From NCBI GenBank assembly GCA_964384595.1, contig CAYLLY010000003.1:1-64000 (forward strand): DNA of 64,000 bases, read 5' to 3'. Shown here piece by piece: positions 42,765 through 51,399 of this stretch. This DNA is from SCTG01 sp964384595. Lineage in GTDB: Bacteria > Nitrospirota > Nitrospiria > Nitrospirales > NS-4. Position 1 is the stretch's first letter, and each line of letters opens with the position of its first letter. Under the pieces are notes generated by a model. The model did not search any database. It was given only the letters and a program-made list of their open reading frames with translations, and had not been told where the DNA came from. The position numbers were made by a program, and so were the translations under genes.

Positions 42765-44657
42765 ATGCGGATGTCGGAGGTCAAACAGTTCCTTGACGTG
42801 CTGTCCGCGCCCGGCGCCGTCGTTTTTGATGGGAACCGGTCGAGCCTCCGTCTGCTGTCCGACCGGGCGACGGATCTGATCGGGACGGAGCGGACGGAGG
42901 ATTCGGGGACGACGACGGTCTGGCACTTTCCTGACGCGTCCCCGGAGGCGGGGGCTTGTATCCGGGTGCTCCCGTCCGGTCACATGGTCGCATACGGGCG
43001 CCAGGGGCGCCGCATCCTGTGCGCCGATCCGGGCGGCACACCGCTCCATGAATGCGAATGGACCCGCGCGGGGTCCGGCGTGGCCAGGATGACGCGTGCG
43101 CGCATCCAACTGGACTGCGGGCAGTGGGTAGGAATCCGGCCGGAAGCGACGGAACAGGTCACCACGCTGCCGATCCCGCCGCATGGGGGGCCGTGCGTCC
43201 CGACGTTCGACGACCTGCGCCGGATGGCTGCGCAGTCGTGGAACGTGCCGCTGGACGACGTGCGTTACTTTTACCCCGACGGGAGCTTTGCGCGTGATGC
43301 AAGTGGACACATCACCATCCGTCTGAAGAAAGACGGCCTCTATTTCCTGGAAGACGGGAGCTTCGCGCATCCGCGATTCGTCAGCTACATGGGCGCGATT
43401 CCCTGGGCTCGGATTGATGTGCTCAACGTGGTGGAGCTGTACCAGTCCACGCTTGCCGGCACCGGCGGAGCGGCCTTTGACCTGATCTGGGGCCTTTGCG
43501 ACGATCAGCTTCGGGAGGAAGGCGCGATCCCGTTGCGGTACCGGGGCCTGCCGACCTTCCCGTCCGACCAGGCCTACGGGCTGTTCTGCGCCTTTTTCCG
43601 GCCCGAGACCCCGGCCGGAGAGGATCCCTACAAGCTCTTCATGGACACCCGACGGAGCTATGAGATCGCGTGGCGGCTCCGCCCGGATCCTCCGTGGCGG
43701 TACTTCGACCAGCGGCGGCGGCTCTGCATTACGGCGCAGAACGGCGTGGTTCAGAAGGTCACGCCCATCCATGATGCCGCCGCGGTCCCCTACGTCAATA
43801 TCGGGATGCGCGGTTTTGCCTCCTGCGGCCGGACGGTGAGCGCCGCCGGGACCGTCTTGCAGTTGCGCGATGGCCATCGGGTGACCGACATCCCGCTCGA
43901 CCCCGTCTGGAACGTCGCCCCTCCGAAGGAGCCCCCGGGGCCGCCGCCGAGCTATCCATTCGAATGGCGCTCCATGTTCGGCGGAGGGCTGCCGACGCTC
44001 GATCCGGCCAGGGTCTGGACCACGGCGCACTTTTTTCCCGCGGACGGCTCGCAGGTGGGCGAAGAGGCGACTCAGCTCTTCGTGTTGGAGCAGATCTTTA
44101 ATTGCCTCAACACGATCCCGGACCTGCCGTCCAGGCTTAAGAAGACCCACCGGGTCCTTATCCACAATTTTGATCCGGTCTGCGCCGGTTTCGTTGACCC
44201 GGACTATGCGCAGCGCCGCTACACGGTGCTCTACAACCGTCCTGAGTGGGCGATCAGGAATGCCCAGTCGGTCTGGGATCGCGCGGCACGGGAGGGTCGT
44301 CTTGAGGCAGTGCAAAAGGTGGACTTCCTGCCGGAGCGGGAGTTGCGGGCCTGGACCTACGGAGGCCGGTACGAGTTGATCTACGAGTGGATCCCGTTCG
44401 CGGACTACGGCGATCCACGGGAGTGCGAGGCGGTCGTCAAGGATGTCGCGCGCGCGCTCACACCGCGCGGCCTGGTGTTCGTCGTGGGGCCCCCGTGCGT
44501 CGCATCCATGATTCCCGCGCACGGGCTTCGTCTGCTGTGCAAGGAAGGGCCTGAGGATATGCGCGGGTTGCCCGTCATGATCGAGCATTTGCGGATTCAT
44601 CCTGACACGCGGGTGAACCCCGACTTGACCGTTGTGATGGGCGAGAAAGGCGATTAG
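42765..44657 (+). CDS. Large protein of unknown function with methyltransferase-like C-terminus
   Basis: The protein has 630 residues, without signal peptide or TM helix. The ATG follows GGGAGGG. The N-terminal two thirds are not recognised; two short related segments occur (YFYPDGSFARD and YFLEDGSFAHP). The C-terminal 150 residues look like a degenerate class I SAM methyltransferase: a YELIYEWIPFADYGDPRECE strand/loop followed by VVKDVARALTPRGLVFVV. It lies between a SorA-like gene and a SorB-like cytochrome gene. Function unknown. Confidence 0.65.
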   Translation: MRMSEVKQFLDVLSAPGAVVFDGNRSSLRLLSDRATDLIGTERTEDSGTTTVWHFPDASPEAGACIRVLPSGHMVAYGRQGRRILCADPGGTPLHECEWTRAGSGVARMTRARIQLDCGQWVGIRPEATEQVTTLPIPPHGGPCVPTFDDLRRMAAQSWNVPLDDVRYFYPDGSFARDASGHITIRLKKDGLYFLEDGSFAHPRFVSYMGAIPWARIDVLNVVELYQSTLAGTGGAAFDLIWGLCDDQLREEGAIPLRYRGLPTFPSDQAYGLFCAFFRPETPAGEDPYKLFMDTRRSYEIAWRLRPDPPWRYFDQRRRLCITAQNGVVQKVTPIHDAAAVPYVNIGMRGFASCGRTVSAAGTVLQLRDGHRVTDIPLDPVWNVAPPKEPPGPPPSYPFEWRSMFGGGLPTLDPARVWTTAHFFPADGSQVGEEATQLFVLEQIFNCLNTIPDLPSRLKKTHRVLIHNFDPVCAGFVDPDYAQRRYTVLYNRPEWAIRNAQSVWDRAAREGRLEAVQKVDFLPERELRAWTYGGRYELIYEWIPFADYGDPRECEAVVKDVARALTPRGLVFVVGPPCVASMIPAHGLRLLCKEGPEDMRGLPVMIEHLRIHPDTRVNPDLTVVMGEKGD

Positions 44658-44686
44658 ACCGGTCGAACACGTGCAGAGGGGGCGTT

Positions 44687-45010
44687 GTGCTGTCCGGAGC
44701 CGCATGGCGTGTCGTGGCTGTTCTGTTGAGCGCGGTCGGTTTGGCGGGCGCGGAGGTCCGCTCGCCCGTCGATGGCGGGTATTCCCCGACGCCGGCGCTT
44801 CCGGAAGGCAGGGGAGTCGAGAAGGTGAGTCAGCGCTGCGGGACCTGTCATGGGATTGAGATCGTGGCCCAGCAGCGGTTGGGTCGGACCGAATGGAGCC
44901 GTGTGGTGGACCAGATGATCGAGTTCGGAGCGGCGTTGACGCCTGACGACCGGCGCGACATCGTGGACTATCTGTCGTCGTATCTCGGCCCGGATAAACG
45001 CGGCGGCTGA
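44687..45010 (+). CDS. SorB-like small monohaem cytochrome c
   Basis: GTG start with AGAGGGGG upstream; 107 residues. A signal peptide ends near residue 22. One haem site C51-x2-C54-H55 (CGTCHG). The surrounding pattern RCGTCHGIEIVAQQRLGRTE with later VVDQMIEFGAALTPDD is that of SorB-type cytochromes that accept electrons from sulfite dehydrogenase. Its partner would be the molybdoenzyme at 41313. It is about 13 bases upstream of the MBL-fold gene. Confidence 0.78.
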   Translation: MLSGAAWRVVAVLLSAVGLAGAEVRSPVDGGYSPTPALPEGRGVEKVSQRCGTCHGIEIVAQQRLGRTEWSRVVDQMIEFGAALTPDDRRDIVDYLSSYLGPDKRGG

Positions 45011-45023
45011 GCGAGAGGATACC

Positions 45024-46658
45024 GTGGCGAACGGCTGGAACAGTCTTCCCGGCGACCGGTATGTCGGGCTGGCGCCGTGGGCGTGGGTGGAGTTCGAGTG
45101 CGCGGACCCGCCGGGCCCTTTTCCTTTCCTCGGCGGCGTCGATCCGCAGGTCGTGGCAGGCCTCCATGAGGTGCACCGGCATCTGTCGGGCGCGATCGAC
45201 ATCGCGATCAGCGATGTGTTCGCCGGCCGCGCCTCCATCCACGATCCGGCGTTCCGGAAGCGCTTGGAGAACGCGTATGCCGAGGTGGTCAACTCGCGGC
45301 CCCGCCTGCGCGAGCGCATCCGATGCGGGCGGCTGCCGGACGGAACGTTCCAATGGGAGTTCCCTCTCGATCCGGACAAATCCGCCGTACTCCGGTACTT
45401 GGGACTGCGGGTGTGCAACACCGTGGCGCGGCAGGCCATCCCGCTCGGCATGGAACCGCAGATGGCCCCGGCGGTGGGTCGTTTCCTCGGTTGTCTGGAT
45501 GGGACGCAGCGTGTCGTGGATATTCGGGAGGAGGTCCGGAGAATGGGGGCGGCCTTCAGTTACACCTTCGCCAAATACCTGTGCGAATTGCTGGATCTGC
45601 TCTGCGAGCACGACTGTCTGGCCGTGACCGATCGCTCGGCCGTTCGCGAGCATTGGCTCGGCGCGACCCGCGATCGCGACGTGGTGCATCTCGGGCACGC
45701 CGCCCTGATGTATCGGCGGGGCACGGACTTCCTGTTCTTCGATCCCTGGCTGATCCCCTGGTTCGCCGAGGCGCCGGTGCCCTCACTCTGGACCTCGCTG
45801 CTCCCGAAACCGGCCGCGATCTTTCTCACCCACGACCATGACGACCATGTGGACCCCCGGACGCTGTTGGCATTTCCGAAGGAGACCCCGGTGATCGTCC
45901 CCAGCCGAGCCAACCGGCGGGCGCTGTATTACGATTACAAGGCGCTGCTGGGCGGGCTGGGATTCACACGGGTGATTGAGTTGGCCCACGGCGAGAGCTG
46001 GACGTTCGACGGCGGCGGTGTGGTCTCGGTGCCGTTCTACGGCGAATGCTCGTGCGAGCTGGGCCTGCCCCGCAACTGCTATCTGATCGCGGACCGCGGC
46101 CGGAACATCTTCATCCCGGTGGACAGCGGCCCGACCAACAACGGGGATAACGCGGTTAAGGACGGCGTGATCGACGAACTGGTCCGGAATTACGGACCCA
46201 TTGACACGGTGTTTGCCCAGCCGGGTCAGCTCCTGGAGCTGCGCACGTTCGCGGCCTACGCGTGCCTCTCGCACCCCGGACGGTGGCTGGAGGTCGGTGA
46301 GAACTGCTGCGTGACGAGCGATTACCTGGCCCGGCTCGCGGCGGCGGCCAAGGCACGCCTGTTCGTCGCGTACGCGAACGGCGGAGCGGACTGGTTGCCG
46401 GACCATCCGGTCTTTACGTTCAGCGGTCGGAACCAGGCGCTCCGCGAGATGATCACCGCGCACTGGTGGCCGCTGGAGGAACTGCGGGAGAAGCTGGCGG
46501 CCATGGGGTGCCGGAGCCACAGCAGCCGGGCCATGGACATCTTTCGCGAGAGCGCCGGCGGCGGCACGGAACCGATGCCGGCCGCAGCGCCGACACCGCT
46601 CACGCTCTACCGGCTGGATCACGGCGAGCCGCCCTTTATGCAGAAGCAAGGCGCGTGA
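45024..46658 (+). CDS. Metallo-beta-lactamase-fold hydrolase with novel N-terminal domain
   Basis: GTG start behind GAGAGGA; 544 residues. The first 200 residues are not recognised. The MBL core starts near 220 (VVHLGHAALMYRRGTDFLFFDPW) and has the metal motif THDHDDH (H270, H272, D274, H275), so a binuclear Zn or Fe centre is plausible. Late aspartate and histidine ligands are probably in PVDSGPTNNGD and further on. No signal peptide. It may be a hydrolase or oxidoreductase for a small molecule made with the 630-residue protein; that link is only positional. Confidence 0.75.
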   Translation: MANGWNSLPGDRYVGLAPWAWVEFECADPPGPFPFLGGVDPQVVAGLHEVHRHLSGAIDIAISDVFAGRASIHDPAFRKRLENAYAEVVNSRPRLRERIRCGRLPDGTFQWEFPLDPDKSAVLRYLGLRVCNTVARQAIPLGMEPQMAPAVGRFLGCLDGTQRVVDIREEVRRMGAAFSYTFAKYLCELLDLLCEHDCLAVTDRSAVREHWLGATRDRDVVHLGHAALMYRRGTDFLFFDPWLIPWFAEAPVPSLWTSLLPKPAAIFLTHDHDDHVDPRTLLAFPKETPVIVPSRANRRALYYDYKALLGGLGFTRVIELAHGESWTFDGGGVVSVPFYGECSCELGLPRNCYLIADRGRNIFIPVDSGPTNNGDNAVKDGVIDELVRNYGPIDTVFAQPGQLLELRTFAAYACLSHPGRWLEVGENCCVTSDYLARLAAAAKARLFVAYANGGADWLPDHPVFTFSGRNQALREMITAHWWPLEELREKLAAMGCRSHSSRAMDIFRESAGGGTEPMPAAAPTPLTLYRLDHGEPPFMQKQGA

Positions 46659-46696
46659 CGCACGACTGTGGATAGGAATACAGGGAGGAGCAGACG

Positions 46697-47395
46697 ATGG
46701 TGAGAAGGCCCACTGTGTGCCTGTTGGTCTTGTTGGGGGCGGCGTTCGTATGGACTCTCGCGACGGCTCAAGCCGGTGCGGCGTCCGGAGGCCCTCTCGC
46801 CGAGCAACTCTATGAGGGTTCGGCCGAGCAGAAAGCCTACTCGGAGTTCAACCACCGCCTCAGTGGAGCGGTGCTGTTGATGATCGGCGGATTATTCGTG
46901 CTGAAAGAACGGGGGTCCGTGACGCGTCGGTGGCTGGCGCTGTGGCCGTTCGGCCTACTGTATCTGGCCGGCTATCTGGTGGTCTGGAGCGATCATGATG
47001 CGTGGCCGGTCGGATCGCAGAGTTTTGCCCAAACTTTCTTCAGCGGCGATCTCGAAACCGTACAGCACAAGCTCTATGCCGTGGTGCTCTTCGCGTTGGG
47101 CGCTCTGGAGTGGGCGCGTCTGGAGGGTCGGGCGCCACAGTGGGGCGACCTCCTGTTTTTCGGGATCGTCGCGTTTGCCGGCCTGTTGATGTTGCACCAT
47201 AGCCATCTTATGGCGCACAATCATCACTCCCCGGCGCTGCTGTCCGACCATGTGCTGCTGGGGGCCTTGACGATCGGGTCGGCCGGCGTCAAGTTGGCGT
47301 GGGAGCGGCGTTGGATGACATGGCGCCACGGCGGTCTGCTGTGGCCGGGAAGCGTCTTGCTGATAGGAGCGCTGCTTGTCTTCTATACGGAATGA
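46697..47395 (+). CDS. Polytopic membrane protein with His-rich loop
   Basis: The protein has 232 residues with a signal or first TM helix and about five further TM helices. One loop is histidine-rich (LMLHHSHLMAHNHHSPALLSDH), suggesting copper or other metal binding, in the style of CopD or DUF-type copper-handling proteins. No family assignment is possible by eye. It may serve metal supply for the many copper and haem proteins nearby. Confidence 0.65.
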   Translation: MVRRPTVCLLVLLGAAFVWTLATAQAGAASGGPLAEQLYEGSAEQKAYSEFNHRLSGAVLLMIGGLFVLKERGSVTRRWLALWPFGLLYLAGYLVVWSDHDAWPVGSQSFAQTFFSGDLETVQHKLYAVVLFALGALEWARLEGRAPQWGDLLFFGIVAFAGLLMLHHSHLMAHNHHSPALLSDHVLLGALTIGSAGVKLAWERRWMTWRHGGLLWPGSVLLIGALLVFYTE

Positions 47396-47413
47396 TCCAG
47401 GAGCGGCTGAGGC

Positions 47414-48076
47414 ATGAAGGACCTGGTGACCTCACTGACGGCAGCCGCCGATGGCGCCATGATTGTGGATCGGGACGGGGCGGTCGTGTTCTGGAATCGC
47501 GCCGCCGAACGTCTGCTGGGCTACCGGGCTGAAGAAGTGAAGGGGCGTAAGTGTCACGAAATCTTTCGCGGAGAGACGCTGGGGGGGCATGCGCTGTGCT
47601 CGCCCTCCTGCCCGATTGCCAGCCGAATCGCGTGTGGGCGCGGCGTGCGCAATTTCGACATGCTGACCACGACAAAGGCCGGCCGGGCGATCTGGTTGAA
47701 CGTGAGCTCGTTCCCGGTCTCCTTCGGGAAGAAACGAGACTTTGTGGCGGCGCACCTCTTCCGGGACATCACCAAGCAGTTCAAGGTCCGTCGGATGGTG
47801 GAGGACTTGCACGCCGAGCTGTGTGGTGGTGCCGTCAAGTCCGATGATCCGCCCAGAGGTCACGATCCGCCGGAGACGCCGGCCACACTCCCGCTGACCG
47901 AGCGGGAGCGCGAGATTCTCTCGTGGACTGCAGCCGGCAGGAGCAACAAGGAGATCGCAGAGCGGTTGTCCGTCTCCGTGGACACGGTGAAATCCCACCT
48001 GCATCACATCTATCGCAAGCTCGGCGTCAGCGGTCGGGTCGAGGCGATCCTCCTCTTCTATGTGAGCGCAAAATAA
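47414..48076 (+). CDS. PAS-LuxR type transcriptional regulator
   Basis: The protein has 220 residues. A PAS domain (about 1-125) starts DLVTSLTAAADGAMIVDRDG and includes a Cys-containing loop (CSPSCPIASRIACG) that could sense redox state or metals, similar to the PAS domain of the sensor kinase at 11504. The C-terminal LuxR HTH (about 160-215) reads LTEREREILSWTAAGRSNKE then VDTVKSHLHHIYRKLGV. It is a likely one-component regulator of adjacent genes. Confidence 0.85.
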   Translation: MKDLVTSLTAAADGAMIVDRDGAVVFWNRAAERLLGYRAEEVKGRKCHEIFRGETLGGHALCSPSCPIASRIACGRGVRNFDMLTTTKAGRAIWLNVSSFPVSFGKKRDFVAAHLFRDITKQFKVRRMVEDLHAELCGGAVKSDDPPRGHDPPETPATLPLTEREREILSWTAAGRSNKEIAERLSVSVDTVKSHLHHIYRKLGVSGRVEAILLFYVSAK

Positions 48077-48094
48077 GCAAAAACGCTGGTTGCT

Positions 48095-48124
48095 GCCTCC
48101 GAGCCTCACCCCAAAGGCGGAGGC
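48095..48124 (+). terminator. Possible hairpin terminator after the LuxR gene
   Basis: GCCTCCG (48095-48101) pairs with CGGAGGC (48118-48124), a 7-bp stem with a 16-base loop. It is followed by GAAAAA and not by a T-run, so it would end transcripts better from the minus strand. Weak. Confidence 0.3.
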
Positions 48125-48228
48125 GAAAAATCCACCATTCGAGTAGTTGTTTGGCTCTGTGCTGTGGCACATCCTGGTGTCATGCGCACGACGGAGGCAG
48201 TGCGCTTCTCACGAGAGGAGGATGAGCG

Positions 48229-48663
48229 ATGAAACAGAGAGTGAACCATAGGTTTCTGCCGGCATTCTTTGCGGGAGGATTGACGTTGATCCTGATGTTG
48301 CCCACCGTGGCGGTCAGCGCTCAGCTTTCCAATCCGGAAGGATGGATTGATAAGCTGACCGCCTTCGTGCTGTTCCAGAAGGCGAATGAAAAGGAAGGGG
48401 CCTTTGATCCCTATCTCGAGCAGATCAAGGCGATGCAGACAGCCTTGAGAGAGGAATGGACACAGGGTGAGCTGCAGCGTACATACGCGGCGATGAATCG
48501 CCTGATGGACATGCTGCTGGCTCGCGAGGGCGGCATTCGACCGGAGGCAGCCAAAGCGATCTGGGAATTCTGCTACCAGGTGACGCCGGTCGCATTGCAT
48601 GATGGCCATCGGTATCCCAGGACGCTGGACATAGGAGATCTGGCAAACCCGAAGCGGATGTAG
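48229..48663 (+). CDS. Secreted small helical protein of unknown function
   Basis: The protein has 144 residues with a signal peptide (ending AVSAQ, about 33). The mature protein is helical (WIDKLTAFVLFQKANEKEG, then LREEWTQGELQRTYAAMNRL), with one Cys (WEFCYQ). GAGAGGAGG precedes the ATG. Family not recognised. A TGGCAC is present upstream at 48164 but lacks a -12 GC at the right distance. Confidence 0.6.
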   Translation: MKQRVNHRFLPAFFAGGLTLILMLPTVAVSAQLSNPEGWIDKLTAFVLFQKANEKEGAFDPYLEQIKAMQTALREEWTQGELQRTYAAMNRLMDMLLAREGGIRPEAAKAIWEFCYQVTPVALHDGHRYPRTLDIGDLANPKRM

Positions 48664-48701
48664 CCGGGATCACCGTTGCGCTTGCTTGCCCTGTCCCGTG
48701 G

Positions 48702-48717
48702 TGGCACGAAGTATGCT
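48702..48717 (+). promoter_or_regulatory. Sigma-54 promoter for the LolA-like gene
   Basis: TGGCACGAAGTATGCT: full TGGCACG -24 box, GG (48703) and GC (48715) 12 bases apart; only the first T of TTGC differs. It is 50 bases upstream of the ATG at 48767. Confidence 0.65.
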
Positions 48718-48766
48718 TGTGTAGTATGAGAACATCGGAGGCCGCCTATGACGGGGAGGACACACG

Positions 48767-49357
48767 ATGTCACGATGTAAAGGCGCGGTCGTCGTTCTCG
48801 GAGTGCTGCTGGCGACGCCGGTTTCAGCCTTTGAATTTTCCGCCGAGCGGATGGTGAAGCAAGGAGGCAAGCTGACGGCGTCGAGCGTGAAGGCCGATGG
48901 ACAACGCTGGCGGTTCGAATACAGGGAGCCTCAGGCCGGTGCGCAAGTGTGCATCGTCCGTCAGGATCGTCGTTTCGCGTGGCTGATTCTCTCGTCGCTG
49001 TGGGCCTTCGTTGAAATCCCGATTGCGGGAGACCACATGCTTCTCGTGGACGAAAGGATGGGCGGGGAGGTCGCGCGGGAACAGTTCGGAACCGAGGTGG
49101 TCAACGGCTATCGGACGGAGGTGTTCCAGGTTACCGTGGACAGAGAGGGCGAGCGGCTCCTGTTCTATCAGTGGGTGACCGTTGCGGAACGGTTTGCGAT
49201 CAGAACCGTGAGCAAGAACGGAGACTGGCTGCTCGAGTACTCGAAGGTCAAGTTCGCGCCTCAGTATTGGCGGTACTTCGAGCCGCCCCGAGGGTATGCC
49301 CCCAAAGCCTTCAACCCGCATTCCTCAGGGTACGGTCCGGAACGCAAGCGCAGTTGA
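48767..49357 (+). CDS. LolA-like periplasmic protein, paralogue of 6391-6996
   Basis: The protein has 196 residues with a signal peptide (ending PVSAFEFSAERM). Beta-rich, with W-R-F-E-Y strand, VEIPI, a LLFYQWVTV strand and C-terminal YFEPPRGYAPKAF, all shared in order with the minus-strand gene at 6391. Unlike that copy it stands alone behind a sigma-54 promoter. Function unknown; perhaps a carrier of a lipid or other hydrophobic ligand, by fold analogy only. Confidence 0.72.
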   Translation: MSRCKGAVVVLGVLLATPVSAFEFSAERMVKQGGKLTASSVKADGQRWRFEYREPQAGAQVCIVRQDRRFAWLILSSLWAFVEIPIAGDHMLLVDERMGGEVAREQFGTEVVNGYRTEVFQVTVDREGERLLFYQWVTVAERFAIRTVSKNGDWLLEYSKVKFAPQYWRYFEPPRGYAPKAFNPHSSGYGPERKRS

Positions 49358-49426
49358 CCGTTCCGCCGTCTCGGCGCCGGTGGACGGCGAGCCCAGAGGC
49401 CCGCGTCGTTCCGGTTGAGGCATGCG

Positions 49427-49453
49427 TGTCCCAACCTGGACCCTGAAGTCCCA
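49427..49453. promoter_or_regulatory. Overlapping GTCC/GGAC dyads upstream of a sigma-54 promoter
   Basis: Two overlapping inverted repeats, TGTCC-N6-GGAC (49427-49441) and TGGAC-N6-GTCC (49437-49452), lie about 75-100 bases upstream of the -24 box at 49526. They are candidate enhancer sites for an NtrC-type activator. Confidence 0.3.
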
Positions 49454-49486
49454 TCCCGAAAATGGCTTTCTTTTCTTTTGAGACAG

Positions 49487-49520
49487 TTGGAAGGGCTTTT
49501 CCCTCCAGTTTACCTTCCAA
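49487..49520. repeat. Inverted repeat directly upstream of the sigma-54 promoter
   Basis: TTGGAAGG (49487-49494) and CCTTCCAA (49513-49520) form a perfect 8-bp dyad with an 18-base gap. It ends 5 bases before the -24 box. It could be the terminator stem of the preceding gene or an operator. Confidence 0.45.
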
Positions 49521-49524
49521 CGGC

Positions 49525-49540
49525 GGGCACGGCCTTTGCG
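49525..49540 (+). promoter_or_regulatory. Sigma-54 promoter for the 133-residue secreted protein
   Basis: GGGCACGGCCTTTGCG matches TGGCACG-N3-TTTGCW except first and last base, with GG (49526) and GC (49538) 12 bases apart. It is 109 bases upstream of the ATG at 49649. Confidence 0.6.
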
Positions 49541-49648
49541 TGAACAATTTGGTCGGAAGCAGGGGACGAGTATGCTCGCCATCCGACGTGATGGCGTTCG
49601 TGCTGGAGTGATCGAGAACCCGGATGTCACCGAATAAAAAAGGAGGTT

Positions 49649-50050
49649 GTGCCGATGAGCATAATAAGGGTGCCGGTTATCGCGATGGCGCTGTTTTTCG
49701 GACTCTGTGGAGTGAGCTTTGGAGCCGACGATCCGAGCATCAAGGGGAAAACGCGGGAAGGGATTCAGTCGGCCATGAAACGCCACATTGACGGGAACAT
49801 CGTAGACGGCAAGTACGTGATTTACGATGCCGTTGACGGCAAACTGAGGAAGTTGAAGTTCGACAAGGTGCACGAGGGTATTGTGAAGAAAGCCGATTTC
49901 TACATCAGTTGCGCCGACTTTGTTGATGGCGGCGGGAACAAGTACGACCTCGACCTGTTGGTGGTCGAACGGAACGGTGATTTTCGCGTGCTTGAAACGG
50001 TGGTGCACTCAATCAACGGCGAGAAGCGCAAATACCATCTCGAGGACTAG
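49649..50050 (+). CDS. Small secreted protein of unknown function
   Basis: The protein has 133 residues; signal peptide to about 24 (GVSFGAD). AAAAGGAGG precedes the ATG. The mature domain (HIDGNIVDGKYVIYDAVDGK then FYISCADFVDGGGNKYDLD and VVERNGDFRVLETVVHSI) suggests a small cystatin- or NTF2-like alpha/beta fold. One Cys. The family is not recognised. The strong sigma-54 promoter marks it as a regulated product. Confidence 0.7.
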   Translation: MPMSIIRVPVIAMALFFGLCGVSFGADDPSIKGKTREGIQSAMKRHIDGNIVDGKYVIYDAVDGKLRKLKFDKVHEGIVKKADFYISCADFVDGGGNKYDLDLLVVERNGDFRVLETVVHSINGEKRKYHLED

Positions 50051-50125
50051 TCAGAGCGGGGAGCGCAAGCGACGTCGGTTGCATGGCTGGCCGAGCAGGG
50101 AATTCATGCGCTTGTCGGTGGTGAC

Positions 50126-51388
50126 ATGACCGCTCAAGAGGCCCGCGCCTACCTGCATCATCTGATGACGCTGTACCTCCGCAAGGAGGAGGCCTTCGCG
50201 CCCCTGGCGCTGAAGTTCGTGAAGGAGCACGACCTGGCTCGCCTCGACCTGCAACCGGAAGAGCAGGTGAACCTGCTGCTCGCCATGGCTGAAGCCTACG
50301 GGGATGAGCCGAAGCGGTACCCCCAAAAGCTCGAATGCCTGCAGAAGGCGGTGACCCTCATGTCGAACGGACGATGGCCGGAGCCCGGGATCGCCGGGGA
50401 GATCCGGCATGAGATCGCGAAACTGGAAACCGAGCGGGAGATTTACAATGACGCGTGCCGGGCTCAGCGCGACTTTACGGGCGGAAAGCAGCGGCTCGTC
50501 ATCGAGACGGATCTGCCGGACTACTTCCTCACAATCGCCCAGAAGCGGGCCGCGAGTTACTATCAGCGGAAGTTCAAGCTTACCGAGGACACCGAGCGGG
50601 CACAGCAGTTCACTCAGCCGTCCGCGCACCGGAAATTCGAGCCCGAGAATCCGACGGTGCACAAGGGGTTCCCGGGCTCATGCCCGCCGTTCAAGAACGC
50701 CAGGGCCGGCGCATTCCACGTGATGCTGCCGTTCGATCTGAAAATCAGCCGGAAGCCGGATGATCCGTTGTCGGCGGGCGCCAGGATCTGGTACATGAAG
50801 CACGGGTATTCGTTCCCGCTGCGCGCCGAATGGGGCAAGCTCTGCAGTTGGTACGATAACCAGGCGCTTGACCTGGCAACGGACGATCCGCATCTCGTGT
50901 ACATCTCGGTCTCCGAGATTAAGGAAAAAGAACTCGGCAGGGTCGAAAGAGACGTTCCTCCCGATGCCACGCCGGAAACGGGACTGCCGCTGACCTTCCT
51001 GTACGCGACGGCCGCAGTCGGCACGTTCATCCAGATCCCCTGCAACATCAAAGTGTGGTTTGACGCGAGCCAGGTTGCGCTGCTGCTGCAAGGCGCTCCC
51101 GATCTGCCCGATTACGGCCTTCACGGAGCGTCGGGTCTCATCACCCGCACGTACGGCATGGAGAAGGTGGGTGCCTACGTCGAATCGTTCAGCAAGCCGT
51201 GGCAGGAGGGGTTGAGCTTCAATTTCATCAACATCCACGTGCAGTTGCTGCCGGGCGTCGAGACGGCGTTCGTGCCGTACAACACACCGATCTTCTCCGT
51301 ATTCCCCGTGCTCAGCCGCCAGAGCTACGAGATTGTTGATCGGCAGAATGTCGACGCGGCCTCGCGGGCCGCGTCGCCGTCGCGCTGA
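50126..51388 (+). CDS. Soluble protein of unknown function, two domains
   Basis: The protein has 420 residues with no signal peptide. The first 150 residues are helical (TAQEARAYLHHLMTLYLRKE then EEQVNLLLAMAEAYGDEPKR), TPR-like. The rest is beta-rich, with DLKISRKPDDPLSAGARIWY and a C-terminal INIHVQLLPGVETAFVPYN segment. No catalytic motif was recognised. It follows the secreted protein by 75 bases and precedes a membrane protein by 11 bases. Confidence 0.65.
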   Translation: MTAQEARAYLHHLMTLYLRKEEAFAPLALKFVKEHDLARLDLQPEEQVNLLLAMAEAYGDEPKRYPQKLECLQKAVTLMSNGRWPEPGIAGEIRHEIAKLETEREIYNDACRAQRDFTGGKQRLVIETDLPDYFLTIAQKRAASYYQRKFKLTEDTERAQQFTQPSAHRKFEPENPTVHKGFPGSCPPFKNARAGAFHVMLPFDLKISRKPDDPLSAGARIWYMKHGYSFPLRAEWGKLCSWYDNQALDLATDDPHLVYISVSEIKEKELGRVERDVPPDATPETGLPLTFLYATAAVGTFIQIPCNIKVWFDASQVALLLQGAPDLPDYGLHGASGLITRTYGMEKVGAYVESFSKPWQEGLSFNFINIHVQLLPGVETAFVPYNTPIFSVFPVLSRQSYEIVDRQNVDAASRAASPSR

Positions 51389-51399
51389 TAGTCTCGCCT

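Noticed and set aside
42633..45698. 1021-residue minus-strand ORF
   Set aside because: Spans several + strand genes and the intergenic repeat; composition is that of a shadow frame.
48164..48180. TGGCAC upstream of the gene at 48229 as sigma-54 promoter
   Set aside because: The -12 position reads GT instead of GC at the required distance.
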